This document shows positions 1 through 10,056 of a stretch of DNA of 64,000 nucleotides, piece after piece. The number at the start of each line of letters is the position of its first letter. Within the stretch, counting starts at the first letter, position 1. The position numbers and the translations under genes were made by a program. The stretch is from Anastrepha obliqua. Its lineage: Eukaryota; Arthropoda; Insecta; Diptera; Tephritidae. The notes beneath the pieces were generated by a model that saw only the letters and a program-made list of their open reading frames with translations, did no database searches and had not been told where the DNA came from. Where the stretch lies: contig NC_072897.1 in assembly GCF_027943255.1 (NCBI RefSeq), forward strand, positions 23,932,044-23,996,043, read 5' to 3'.

Positions 1-402
1 TGTAAGTTGGAGTTTACAAAATGGCTGAGCTGCTGGATGTAACGCTGAACTGCAGACGTTCGTGGAAGGCAGCAGAAGACGGAAGGGCGCTCTTGAGTCC
101 CCGTAAGAACCCTACCACCCAGCCAAGTTACTCCCACCTCTGCGACGACAAACCCGAAGCGAACAGCAACCAGTCTGGCTGTCCCTTAGAGTTGTAGAAA
201 GGCACTGAAAATGAACCCAGGGGGAACAAAAAAGGACGCCTGGGAAAAATTATGAGGGCGGACATACAGCTACTAAGAGGAGAAACCAAAAGAAGCCGAA
301 GAATAAACTACCCGAACCAAACAAAAGGAGCAAGCCGCGAACACAACATGTAAAGCCAGAAGCAATTGTGATAAAACCGCAGAAGGCCATAGTTATGCAG
401 AT

Positions 403-960
403 ATGACGAAGGACATGCGCGCAAAGATTACAACTGATGAATCAGTCAAAGAAAGGTCCGTCAGGAAAACGAAGGCTGTGGTCATACTTTTGGAGTTTGG
501 TAGGGGAGACAAGATTACGCCAGAGATCGTGCATCAGCTGAGAAGCACTGTGCAGGACATGGCTTCCATCGCGAAGTTAATGCCGAGCGCCACGACTAAG
601 ATACGAGATCTCGACATCTTGACGGCTACGGCGGAGGTCCGGAGGCTGCTCACCAACTAAGAGGAGCAGATACAGGCGAGGATTACGGCGCCACACGCGC
701 GGGAACAAGTACGTGCTTTCCTCACGCTATCTGCAGAGGGTGTCGCGAAGCTCATCGGGATCGGCGATATAAAAATTGGCTGGATCCAAGCCAAGATGAG
801 AGCGTGTGAACAAATTAAGAGATGTTATCCCTGCCATGGGATAGGGCACACACAATGAAACTGCACTGGCCCTGGTAGAAGGGATACGTGCATCATATGT
901 TTAAAATCGGGGCATCCTTCGCGTAGACCGATCAACGTCCAGGTTCAAGGAGATGCTCTC
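403..960 (+). pseudogene. R1-type ORF1 (Gag-like) fragment, zinc knuckles
   Basis: An 85-residue open piece (403-660) ends in TAA, but the same frame continues past it with recognisable protein. Two CCHC-type knuckles follow at about 823-930 (C-P-C-H-G-I-G-H, then C-I-I-C-L-K-S-G-H), with an in-frame stop inside the first. Such knuckles in R1 ORF1 bind the element RNA. The piece ends in further stops after 960. The upstream part (1-402) has no usable frame. It is clearly inactive; the assignment rests on the knuckles and on the R1-type ORF2 behind it. Confidence 0.65.
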
Positions 961-1139
961 TAGTTAAGAAATTATGAGAGTACTCGAAGCAAACATGCAC
1001 GAAAGTCGCACACGCTCTGCTCGAACAGATAACTGTCGAAAAGGAGCTAAATGCAGCCTGTTATCTCACCCCCAGTGGCAGCATTAATAGAACGAAGCTG
1101 AAATTTATTGAGAATAAGATTCGCGAAATAGGTGGCCCC

Positions 1140-2914
1140 TGTACGGGGCTGGAGACTTCAACGCCAAAACAGTCGAGTGGGGCGCCCCTGCTACGAGCCC
1201 ACGGGGAAGGCATAGCAGGCTAGATATGGCCGACAGACTGGGACTCGTAGTGGCAAACAAAGGTAACGACACCACTTGAGGAAGAACGATGTGAACACAG
1301 TACACTTGCTATCAGCGTGGTAACTGATAGCTGCCTTATGCCGCACACTTGTAATGACGCAAATTCCCTTGCATGCATCATGATGCAGCGCACGCATCAG
1401 CGCCTCGGGAAAAGCTACGCTCAAAGAAACAGACTGTGTAAGAGTAGGCACCAGAAATCGCAGAGCTCAGACAAGCCTGGGTTACAAAATTGTAACGGGG
1501 AAGCTAAACTCCAACCCCACATCCCCAGATCTAGACAGTGATGCCATCTGCAACATCGGAGACAAACTGCTTCCCACACAGCCTTTGCTGCACGGGGACC
1601 GAGACTCTCAAGCTGTGAAAAAGGCGGTAGGTAATGTTAATCAGTTAGGGTAAAGGTGACCCAGTGCAACCCTCAGATTGGCGCCCGCTTGCATGCTTGA
1701 CAGCGCCGAGGGCTGTCAGCAAGGTTAAACGACTTTCGACGTAGAAGATCGTCCCTTGGCGCAATAGAGGAGGAAGAGGCGGTAGCAGCATAGGGGCCAT
1801 CATCGTCCTGGATCCTTCTGGATCTATTCTCGGCCCCAATCTCTGGAATCTGGGCTACGACGAGATCCTCAGTATGAAAACGCCAGAAGACACACATCTT
1901 GTAGCATACGCGGACGATATAGCGGCGATCATATCAGCGAAGGCTACCGAGGATGCCAGAAGGAAGCTTAACGAAATCATTTTAGGGCCCGAATTTTGGG
2001 TTGACGACCATGGCCTGCAGCTCACAAAACATTAGACCGAAGTAATCCAGGTGAAACGAGGCCACATACCACTCGAGGTCAGCATGCGACTAGGCGACAC
2101 ATCCCTAGTAACTCAAAAAGCGGTGAAATATCTGGGGAATCAACTTGATTGCAGCTCTACGTTCTGGGCCCAGATACAGCACGTGGCTTTTGAAGCAGCG
2201 AAGATCACGGGAATGCTGAGCAGACTAACGGCGAATATCGGCGGACCAACCCATAGTGAAAGAAGGCTAATAATGGCGACCACAAACGCAATACTAGTGT
2301 ACGGAAGTGAAATATGCAGAGATGAGCTAAACTGCAAAACCAAATGCAAAGTACTGGAGGCCGTGCAACGAACAGTGGCACTCAGAATTGCTGCAGCCTA
2401 ACACACAGTCTCAGGCGCAGCAGTTTTTGTGATCAGCGGGGAGATACCTATCGACCTCATGGCCCGAGAACGAGTGGGGGCGTGGAACTCTAGGAAAAAA
2501 CATGCCACCACTAACACCGCGAAACGGAGATGCCAAACCATGCAGTGGTGGCAAAGCCGATGGGACATTGAATCGAGTGACAGATGGACGTCAAGGCTGA
2601 TTCCTACAATAGGTAAATAGGTTCAAAGAAACTTCGGGGAAGTGGGCTATTTCATGACTCAGTTCCTCTCGGGTCGCGGATACTTCCTGAAATACTTATA
2701 CCGCATCGGTAATGTAAGTGACTATACACCCGAAGCACCGAATGATTACGTCGAACACAGGTTCTTTAATTGCGACAGATGGCTCGCGGAAAGAGAAGTT
2801 CTGAAGGATCAGATTAGCAACATAACGCCGACCAATGGGATCGGCAAGATACTTGAACTCGAGGAAAATTGGAATGCTGTTAAAAGCTACGTTGAAAGCG
2901 TTTTAGGGAAATAA
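1140..2914 (+). pseudogene. R1-type ORF2 remnant (endonuclease, RT, C-terminal zinc domain)
   Basis: ORF2 would encode the target-cutting endonuclease and reverse transcriptase. Visible pieces are GDFNAKTVEWGAP near 1151, a GSILGP-type palm motif just before 1850, YADD at 1907-1918, a KYLGNQLD thumb motif within 2051-2401, and a terminal cysteine/histidine domain in 2642-2914. The stretch 1300-1640 contains no RT motif, which fits an internal deletion. Frames change at several points, and stops fall near 2034 and 2399. The family is supported by the C-terminal domain; the copy cannot be functional. Confidence 0.75.
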
Positions 2915-3176
2915 AGACCTCGGCAAAGTACAACAAAGCGAAGCCTCACAGGCAGAGGCATAAGAATACGTGCCTATGGCATGAAGCTAGCTACAAGCAT
3001 GGAGGACCCAGAAGTGGGTCAATAGAACAGACATCGTTCTGGGCCCTTCCCAAAGTAGTCCCGGGAGGGAGTCTCCCCAGAAGAGGAGGAGGAAGTGTTT
3101 TAGTGGCCACACCACTCGACGCAGTAGACGACGGTCGCTATAAATAAAAATGCATTGTGAAGCCCCACCAAGCAAC

Positions 3177-3189
3177 AAAAAAAAAAAAA
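3177..3189 (+). other. Poly(A) tail of the R1-type element
   Basis: Thirteen adenines follow the 3' UTR of the R1-like copy and mark its integration end on the plus strand. Confidence 0.75.
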
Positions 3190-4131
3190 GAAGTGGGATA
3201 AAAGCATATTTTAAGTGAGCTCATCTCATTGCGTTTGTAAATGTGAATTCCACTTACGTTAGCCTGCCTTCTTAAACGTCAGTTGCTTTGAAAACAACGT
3301 ACTCGTAAACTAAAGTTGCAATAGTTCGCGTTCGTGAATGCATTAAACACCACAATCTGTTATATCGGCATCACAAACTTAGCATCGCTATTATCGACGA
3401 TGCAATTGAGATTAATACAATACATTTTCCAATACGGGTGAGAGTGAAACGTATGTGAGAAACATTTATATTGAATTTAACTTCTGTAAAATATATACTA
3501 AATACAATTACATCTTCCCTAGGTTTTTAGTGATTGACAACACGACTCGAAAATGAGTCGGCGATTTTAAATTTAGCCGAGACGATATTACCCGCGAATT
3601 TCTCAACCTAATGGTTACCTATAGACGGATTAAGAAGATAAATATTACTTCTGGGGAGATAGTTGGTACCTGGGAATGTTTCGAGGATTTCGATGTGGTT
3701 TACTGAACGTGTAGTTACGTATTTGTACCAGAAAGCTTTTTGGACTTAAATTTAAATACTATATTGTAATCTGCATTGGCTAATGAATATGTACAGGAGA
3801 AATCCTTGTTCTTCAATTCAATTACAATTTTGCTAAGATCTCTACTTTTATAAAAGTTTTAATTACCATTAATTTCAATTTTGTGGTTTTCTGAAAAGTA
3901 CTATGGCGATTCACGAATAGTTGATAAATGTGACACTAGAGAAATGATTATATAATATATATGTATATGTCCAATTCTATAGGAAATTTTAATTTTTTGT
4001 AATGCTTTTCTCAGTCTTACACAACAACGCTGACTCTCTTTGGTTGTAACAATCTGCAGAAAAACTTATTTGTCGGATAATTTTGTCTTAAACATATGCA
4101 TGCAACAAAGCATACATACATACATAATAAC
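3190..4131. other. AT-rich spacer without recognisable genes
   Basis: About 940 AT-rich bases between two non-LTR elements. I see no ORF with family resemblance, only short (CATA)n runs near 4110-4125. It may be old decayed repeat sequence. Confidence 0.5.
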
Positions 4132-4282
4132 TTTTTATTTTTTTTTTATTTTTTATTAACGCATCTTAAAGTATAAGCAGAATAACGTTTAGAAATTACA
4201 ACTAGTACAACGAAATAAAGATACTAACGAGCAATTTTTATTGAACATATATATTAAAAAAGGAAACAACTAAGATGCCTCA

Positions 4283-4315
4283 ATATTCATAAATTCATTA
4301 TGAATTTATGAATAT
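4283..4315. repeat. Perfect 33-bp palindrome in the J2 3' UTR
   Basis: Two perfect 16-bp arms (4283-4298 and 4300-4315) face each other around a single T at 4299. It lies in the 3' UTR of the J2 element, downstream of the ORF2 end and about 125 bases from the poly(A) tail. It could form an RNA hairpin in the element transcript. Confidence 0.85.
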
Positions 4316-4349
4316 ATAAGGAACAGCTGCTACTGGGTGCCCATCTGGT

Positions 4350-6807
4350 CTAAAACTGTTTTACGCTTGAGCCGCCGACGTGTGTACTTAAATGTTGTCT
4401 GTGAGCCATGGCGTACTTTTTCGCCACGTCAGTGATGGGTAAGATACCAAGATCACGATGGAGGTCGAGATTTCTCACATAGAATGGAGCATTGACGATG
4501 TTGCGCAACACTTTATTTTGGAATCGTTGGATAATAGTCATGCAAGATTCGCTTTAGCATTCCCATAGCTGAATGCCATACGTCCTGATCGGTTTGAGTA
4601 TTTGATTATATAGCAGTAGTTTGTTGATCGTTGACAGAATAGAGTGTCTGCCAATAAGATAAAGAAGGTTTTTTGTTTTTAATTCCAGCTCTTCACGCTT
4701 TTTCTTGCCATGCGCCTTCCAACGCAGTTTAGCATCAAGGGTTATACCAAGATATTTTGCCTCGTTGACGTACGGTATATTTACGCTGTTTATGTAGACT
4801 GGCTTGTAAATTGTTTTTTTCAGGCCGAATACAATGTGAACTGATTTTGAATTATTTAATTTGATACGCCATTTTTTTGCCCATGTTGCAATACAGCTCA
4901 CCGCTGATTGCAATTTCGTCGTTGTAGTCTCGATCACTTCTCCAACTGCTAGGATAGCCGTGTCATCTGCAAAGGTTGCGGTAACGTGTTGCTCGTGAAC
5001 CGGTAAGTCATACGTATACGAGAGGTACAAGAGAGGGCCTAGGATGCTTCCTTGAGGTACCCCCGCGCGTGCTTTTTGCAATGATGAATAGGCGTTGTCA
5101 AGTCTGATACGAAAGTATCTGCCATGGAGGTATGAAAAAAGGATTTCGCAATAATTCCTGGGCAAAATCAATTTTAGTTTGTGGGGTAAGCCCGTATGCC
5201 AAACTTTGTCAAACGCCTGCGAGACGTCAAGGAACACCGCTGCGCAATCTTTGTTTTCCTCTATCGCACACTCTATGGTTCTAACAACCCTGTGAACTTG
5301 GTCGATAGTGGAGTGATTTTTTCGAAAGCCAAATTGGTGCGTTGGAATAACTCTCTTGTTTTCTATAATCGGCAACATTCGAGTCAGTAACAGTCGTTCA
5401 AAAAGTTTGGACAGCATTGGTAGCAGAGAAATAGGTCGGTATGAAGACACATCATTTGGCGATTTCCCGGCTTTCAAAATCATAATTACTTCTGCTGTCT
5501 TCCAATATATAGGAACATATTTTAACAAAAAACACAAATTAATCAATTGAGACAGACAAGTAACACAATTATTGGGCAATCTCTGAAGAATTTCTGCAGT
5601 TATGAGGTCGAAACCAGGCGTTTTTTTCGTTTTCATTTTGAAAATTTCGCTCATTACTTCTTCGTTACTAACTGGCTCAATGCTGGCATCGCTTTCAATC
5701 CAATTTGACGAGATGTCAATATCTTCAGATCCATCATCGGCATAGAAGGTTTTACAAAGATTCTCTGCAAAGAAATTTGCTTTTTGCTCATTGGATTTTG
5801 CCCATTGAGTGTCGTTTATTTTGATGGGTGCTATGTGTTTTATCGGTCGGTTAAATGACTTTGCTGCCTTCCATAAAGAGTAGTCTGTGGATTTATCAGG
5901 TGTGAGACTCTGAAGAAATCGATTGAAATTATCATTTTTGAATGTCTGAATTTGAACGTGTAGTTGTTTTGTTGTTTGGTTGAGTTTCAATTTGTCCTCA
6001 GGATATCTGGTTTGCTGCCAACGACGTCTAAGTTTTCGTTTTTTATTTATCAGCAACTTGATATATGATGGGTATTTTTTCTTGTTTGATGTGACATCTT
6101 GCTGGGGCGTACTGTTCCAAGCTGCGTTTTGAATTATTTGCGTGAACTGAAGCACAGCATCATCAAGATCATCAATAGTCACGATACGGTCGGTGTCTAC
6201 CACTACAGCTTGTAATTGCAGTTGGAAGTACTGCCAGTCGGTGAAGTTATTAAATAGTAAATAAATTTAGTACCGCATTCCCTGATATTTGTAAAAGAAT
6301 CGGTGAGTGGTCAGAGTTCAGATCGAAGCCTTCGGAAATAGAAAGATGGTTTGCGGGAATATTTTTGAGGACAAAAAAGTCAATCAAATCAGGTACTTTG
6401 TTGGTGTCTGTAGGCCAATATGTTGGCTTGCCAGTTGAAATTATTTCGCAACCTCTTTGTCTTATGGCTTTAAACATTTCGCGCCCTTTTGTCGTTGTAA
6501 GCCTAGACCCCCAATGTACGTGCTTAGCGTTGAAATCGCCTCCTATAATAAAACGTCCTTTGTATCTTTCGATGAGAGATACGTAATCTTCAGATTTTAG
6601 TTGATGTCTGGGTGGGCTGTATAAAGCTGTTAGTAATATTTGTTGCTCGAATGCCTCGACAGAAACGGAAGTTTTTTGAAATTCCTCGACGCTGAGTTGG
6701 TCTTCCAAGTGGTGGGTTATATTATTTTTTATGAGAACGGCGCTGCCACCTCTTGCACAATTGTTGGGGTGAATAGTATGATATAGGGAATAATGTTTAA
6801 AATTCAA
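4350..6807 (-). pseudogene. J2 ORF2: endonuclease and reverse transcriptase, broken
   Basis: The encoded product would nick the target and reverse transcribe the element RNA. The 6250-6807 piece carries endonuclease motifs GGDFNAK and NSDHSP. The 4554-6203 piece (549 residues) carries the RT blocks SSYRPISLLPMLSKLFE, FLDVSQAFDKVWH, VPQGSILGPLLY, FADD and KYLGITLD. The last piece (4350-4541) holds the thumb end. Breaks: the endonuclease N-terminus is deleted, there is a frameshift at about 6250, and an in-frame TAA at 4554-4556 is followed by continuing protein. RT itself is unbroken over 549 codons, so decay is moderate. Confidence 0.85.
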
Positions 6808-6875
6808 ATATGAATGTTTCAGCTATTAGGCAGACGTCAATTTCGTCATCGTTGTTTAAAAGTTTAATGAAAAAT

Positions 6876-7376
6876 TTATTTTTTAAGTTGACTATAAAGT
6901 TTTTTAAAATCATTATTACCATTTATAATTATTGGAGGAGGACGAGGTATTTTATTAACTTGTTCCGTTTTTGTTGGTTTTGTTGAATCATTAGCTCTAC
7001 TTGTAGATTTGGATGGTGTTACAGCTTCAGGAGAAGATTCAGCTTTACGTTTTTTGGATGGCCTTTTTTTCTTTAGGATCCGGTCGGTTTCTCTAGCAAG
7101 CTCTTCTTCATCAGTTTCATAAACTTCAACACATGTTTTCTTTGTGATGTTTAAATCAGTGTTATTATCATCAGCGCGTATAGCAGATTTAAGTTTGCCG
7201 TTTTCTATTTTAAGATGGGATATCTCATTTTGTAGAGCAGAGCATAATTTTTCTAAGTCAACAATTTTTTGCATTAGGTCTTTATTACGCATTTCACTGT
7301 TTGTGTTGGAATGATTGGGCCCACCACCCTGTGTTGGAGAACCCATTTCACCTCGGTATAGGCCGTATGGTAACAC
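6876..7376 (-). pseudogene. J2 ORF1 N-terminal region, truncated
   Basis: A 166-residue open frame with a heptad-like coiled-coil stretch (residues about 33-65), a basic segment (KKKRPSKKRK) and then the PPPIIINGN motif that in Jockey ORF1 precedes the RRM and zinc knuckles. The knuckles are gone because the frame runs into truncated endonuclease sequence. By comparison, the Jockey copy at 53860-54999 keeps the matching PPPIYL motif and three knuckles. ORF1 proteins of this kind form the retrotransposition RNP. The start at 7376 is the first ATG. Confidence 0.65.
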
Positions 7377-7440
7377 TCTTTTCGTAGGGTCGATAATGCA
7401 GTCAAAGGTGACAGCTGGTTGTCAGCTACACGAGATTTGT

Positions 7441-7969
7441 AAATTTTTTCTTTACAGTTTGTTTTTGTTTGCTTTATTAACGTTAATTTTCCACTAAAAA
7501 TAAATGTCGTGATTTTAAATGCTTGTTATGTACTGGTATTCGTTTGCAGTTTCACACTCCTACAAATGCAGTCCTTGCTGTTGTAGTTTTTATTATTCTT
7601 TTAAGGAATTTCGATTCCTTTTCTTCACCCTTTTTTCAATTCTCATTAACACAAATTGTATTTGTAACACTTTCACCCCATCGTATGGTAACTGCCATAA
7701 TTTTTGGGTTTATCAAGTATCTTATTGTGAGTTTTTAAGGTATCTTAGAATTTTTTACACGATTTCGCACCCGTCTGTTATTTTAACGATTTGTTTATAT
7801 TATTGCGATATTTTTTCACCTATTACAACATTAATTTTGCAAAATTCACGCAGTCGAAAACAGAACGACTACTTCGCACGACCGTTACGATTCTAACTGA
7901 TTTATAAAATAACGAAAATTGTGTTTTGTTTCAAACTAAAAGTGGTATTTTAATTTTACGTTTATGAAG
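7441..7969. other. AT-rich region, nothing recognised
   Basis: About 530 bases, pyrimidine- and AT-rich. Open frames here are low-complexity and resemble no family. Part may be the J2 5' UTR or the flank of the Harbinger remnant. Confidence 0.45.
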
Positions 7970-8465
7970 TCAAGCTGATAACAAATTAGAAAAACGTTCG
8001 CCTTTAAGTACGGTTTCTGGCCTTCCAGGTGCAAATTTGGAAATTATAATGTCGTTGCTTGAGGGAATCTGACTTTCGAAGTATTCATAGCTAACATCGC
8101 CGAGTCCTTCGCAGCTTATTATTATATTGTGAAGAATAATACTAGACATAATTATGTGTTTTACAAGTTTTATGTTTTTTATATTGGCGTTATTTAATAT
8201 GCGATATTTCTTCTTCAATATACCGAAAGCCTGTTCGACGACATGCTTGTAGAACGCAGAACGGTGTTAAACTTTCTTTTTATCACATGGTCCCATTGCC
8301 TACAGAGGTACTATAAAAATGGTTTCAGTTTGGTTTAATTTGGATACGAAATAGTTTGGTTTACAACCGCCTTTCAAAATGGACGTGCCTTAAAAACGAC
8401 TGTGTCGTGACATCCTCCTAGATAACCCACGAATGCGTAAATGAAAAGCAGATTACTGTCTATGA
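7970..8465 (-). pseudogene. PIF/Harbinger transposase, C-terminal DDE remnant
   Basis: On the minus strand the region 8465 to 8350 reads AIIDSNLLF...GYLGGCHDTVVFK, matching the Harbinger DDE_Tnp_4 segment in which the HD pair follows a glycine-rich turn. After a gap with frame changes, 8270 to 7970 reads HVVEQAFGILKKKYRIL followed by a helical stretch ending in SSIILHNIII, the usual VVE-x-AFG-x-LK and LHN-I signature. At least one frameshift and one stop (near 8265) break it. The N-terminal half and terminal repeats were not found. Family assignment is from remembered motifs. Confident as Harbinger-like, clearly dead. Confidence 0.75.
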
Positions 8466-8860
8466 TTGCCTAAATATTGAATACGAAAAATTTGATAGGT
8501 GTTAAGATAACCTGCATGTAGAATTTACTTGAGTTATGATGGAGTATGTACTATTATGATTGTAAAGCTTATCCTATCTTTGGTTGCTTAAGATATTTTG
8601 TCTTACGAACATTTTAAGTAGTTATAAACATATATTTGTAGCCTGCTTCTGAGAATTGCGCACATTCTAAGTTATTTCTAAGAAGTCAATAATATCTATT
8701 GTTGTTAGAATTTTTAGAATATAACCTTTTTCGCGCACTGTTAATTATTTAGAAGAAGACATTATATTGTACCCTTGCTAGAATTTGCGTACAAACAACA
8801 TTTGATATAATCCAACTACCTGGCAGGTAAGAAATGCTTCCAGAAACTTAAGGGTTGCAG
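8466..8860. other. AT-rich spacer, possible piggyBac left flank
   Basis: No coding resemblance. The left TTAA end of the piggyBac element should lie here, but I could not find a sequence matching the right end (TTAA followed by CCCTAGG). Confidence 0.4.
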
Positions 8861-8861
8861 C

Positions 8862-8895
8862 TATATAAACGGCAGTTTTGCGAGTTTATATTCAT
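8862..8895 (+). promoter_or_regulatory. Likely core promoter of the piggyBac transposase
   Basis: TATATAA at 8862-8868 is followed about 30 bases downstream by a TCATTTT initiator-like sequence (8892). The first ATG of the transposase comes 80 bases further on at 8976. Spacing fits an insect RNA polymerase II promoter. This is inference from motif and spacing only. Confidence 0.45.
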
Positions 8896-9025
8896 TTTAA
8901 AGCGTTCTTTTGAAGTGTGAAGTTGATTTATATTTGTGAAAATAACAAGTCAGAAAAAAATTAAAATATTACAACATGGGTAGCAGAAAGAACATGGAAT
9001 ATTTGTCTTGGAATCAATATATGAG

Positions 9026-9088
9026 GTAAATACAAATAACTCAAATATAATTTCATAAATGGAATAAAAATTAATTATTTTTATATAG
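9026..9088 (+). other. 63-bp intron in the piggyBac transposase
   Basis: GTAAAT donor at 9026 and TTTATATAG acceptor ending at 9088. Removing it joins AG+A into an arginine codon and keeps the frame through to the mariner target site, then on into the main transposase ORF. Length is typical for fly short introns. Confidence 0.65.
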
Positions 9089-9119
9089 ATTATCTGACGC
9101 TGAAAAAGAGCAGTACATA

Positions 9120-9307
9120 TCTTCTGCTCAAATATGAACGAGACGGTATCAATAAAACGGTCCGCGGATGACATATGGCAAAAATAAATTTTTTGTTTTT
9201 TGGTAGGACTGTTATAAGCTTACTTGGCAAATTTCAGAGTGATATGTCACATAGTTTGTTTTCTGTGCTACTGTAAACAAATCAAGCTCGAGTGTGTTCT
9301 TCGAATT
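9120..9307 (+). repeat. Left 188-bp TIR of the mariner
   Basis: Begins TCTTCTGCTCAAATATG next to TA. The mirror arm at 9869-10056 ends with the complement, one base differing at the tip. Confidence 0.85.
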
Positions 9308-9964
9308 TAACGATGGAAATTCAAGTTGAACAAAGAATTTGTTTGAAATTTTGTTATTCCAACAAAATTTCGGCTTCAGACGCCTTAAAAATGTTGCAGA
9401 CAACCTATGGGGACTCTGCTCTATCGCGTGCACGTGTTTTCCAGTGGTACAAATCGTTCAAAGAGGGCCGTACATCGGTTGAAAACTTGCCTCATGAACG
9501 TCGTCCAGCAACATCAGTAAACGACGAAAACATCGGAAAAGTAAAGGAAATTGTGCTTGAAAATCGCACAAATCGCAAAATCGGTTAACGCTGAATATTA
9601 ACGTTTAGACGTTTTAAAGCGTTTGCCCGAGAACATTCGTCTTAAAAGGAAGGAATTGTGGGACAACAAGTCATGGTTCTTGCATCACGATAATGCACCA
9701 GCTCACACATCACGTCTTGTTCGCGATTATTTGAACAAAAATAATGTTAATATCGTTCCGCAAGCACCGTATTCGCCTGATATGGCTCCATGTGACTTTT
9801 TCCTGTTTCCCAAGCTCAAGTTGCCGCTCCGTGGAAAACATTTTGAGACAATTGAAGTCATAAACGATAATTCGAAGAACACACACGAGCTTGACTTGTT
9901 TACAGTAGCACAGAAAACTAACTATGTGACATATCACGCTGAAATTTGCCATGTAAGCTTATAA
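9292..9964 (+). pseudogene. mariner transposase, internally deleted
   Basis: The N-terminal piece (9313-9588) shows the mariner helix-turn-helix region: EQRICLKFCYSNKISASDAL, then YGDSALSRARVFQWYKSFKEGR. It ends in a stop after NRKIG. The second piece (9623-9868) starts after a deletion and carries HHDNAPAHTS (second catalytic Asp) and YSPDMAPCDFFLFPKL (third Asp, D34D-type spacing). The first catalytic Asp region is missing, so no active enzyme can be made. The last codons run into the right TIR. Confidence 0.85.
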
Positions 9965-10056
9965 CAGTCCTACCAAAAAACAAAAAATTTATTTTTGCCA
10001 TATGTCATCCGCGGACCGTTTTATTGATACCGTCTCGTTCATATTTGAGCAGAAGC
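9869..10056 (-). repeat. Right 188-bp TIR of the mariner
   Basis: Inverted match to 9120-9307. It happens to contain an ATG (10002) in frame with the piggyBac ORF, which creates a false transposase start. Confidence 0.85.

Larger units (their letters stand above)
1..3189 (+). mobile_element. R1-clade non-LTR retrotransposon, decayed copy
   Basis: A degenerate element read 5' to 3' on the plus strand. In order it holds a Gag-like ORF1 with CCHC knuckles (about 403-960), an apurinic endonuclease motif (GDFNAK at 1151), reverse transcriptase with YADD at 1907-1918, an RT thumb region (2051-2620), a C-terminal cysteine/histidine domain (2642-2914), a 3' UTR (2915-3176) and a poly(A) tail. Many stops and frame changes interrupt every part. 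The endonuclease motif and the YADD motif lie only about 750 bases apart, too close for a complete element, so the front of RT is deleted. The C-terminal pattern around residues EHRFFNCDRW is typical of the R1 clade as I know it. The 5' end may lie outside the window. Confidence 0.8.
4132..7440 (-). mobile_element. Jockey-clade non-LTR element (subfamily J2), internally deleted
   Basis: A minus-strand element. Its 3' poly(A) tail appears as a T-rich run at 4132-4157. The ORF1 start is at 7376, and the endonuclease/RT ORF occupies 4350-6807. The end of ORF1 and the first part of the endonuclease are missing: the ORF1 N-terminal region abuts truncated endonuclease sequence at about 6875. RT carries the FADD form of the active site, as is usual in Jockey. 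The 5' boundary near 7440 is approximate and I could not find target duplications. It is a different subfamily from the Jockey copies at 50807 and 57512. Confidence 0.8.
9120..10056 (+). mobile_element. mariner element with 188-bp inverted repeats, internally deleted
   Basis: A 937-bp element flanked by TA (9118-9119 and 10057-10058). Its arms, 9120-9307 and 9869-10056, are equal in length (188 bp) and nearly identical in inverted orientation. It sits in the N-terminal coding exon of the piggyBac transposase, and precise removal restores that frame. Mariner TIRs are usually about 30 bp, so the long arms are unusual. The inner coding sequence is a truncated mariner transposase. Confidence 0.85.

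Noticed and set aside
1105..1897. Minus-strand and overlapping frames within the R1 remnant
   Set aside because: No family resemblance; they are shadows of the endonuclease and RT coding on the plus strand.
7519..7896. A 125-residue cysteine/tyrosine-rich frame
   Set aside because: Low-complexity pyrimidine-rich DNA with no recognisable domain; not called a gene.
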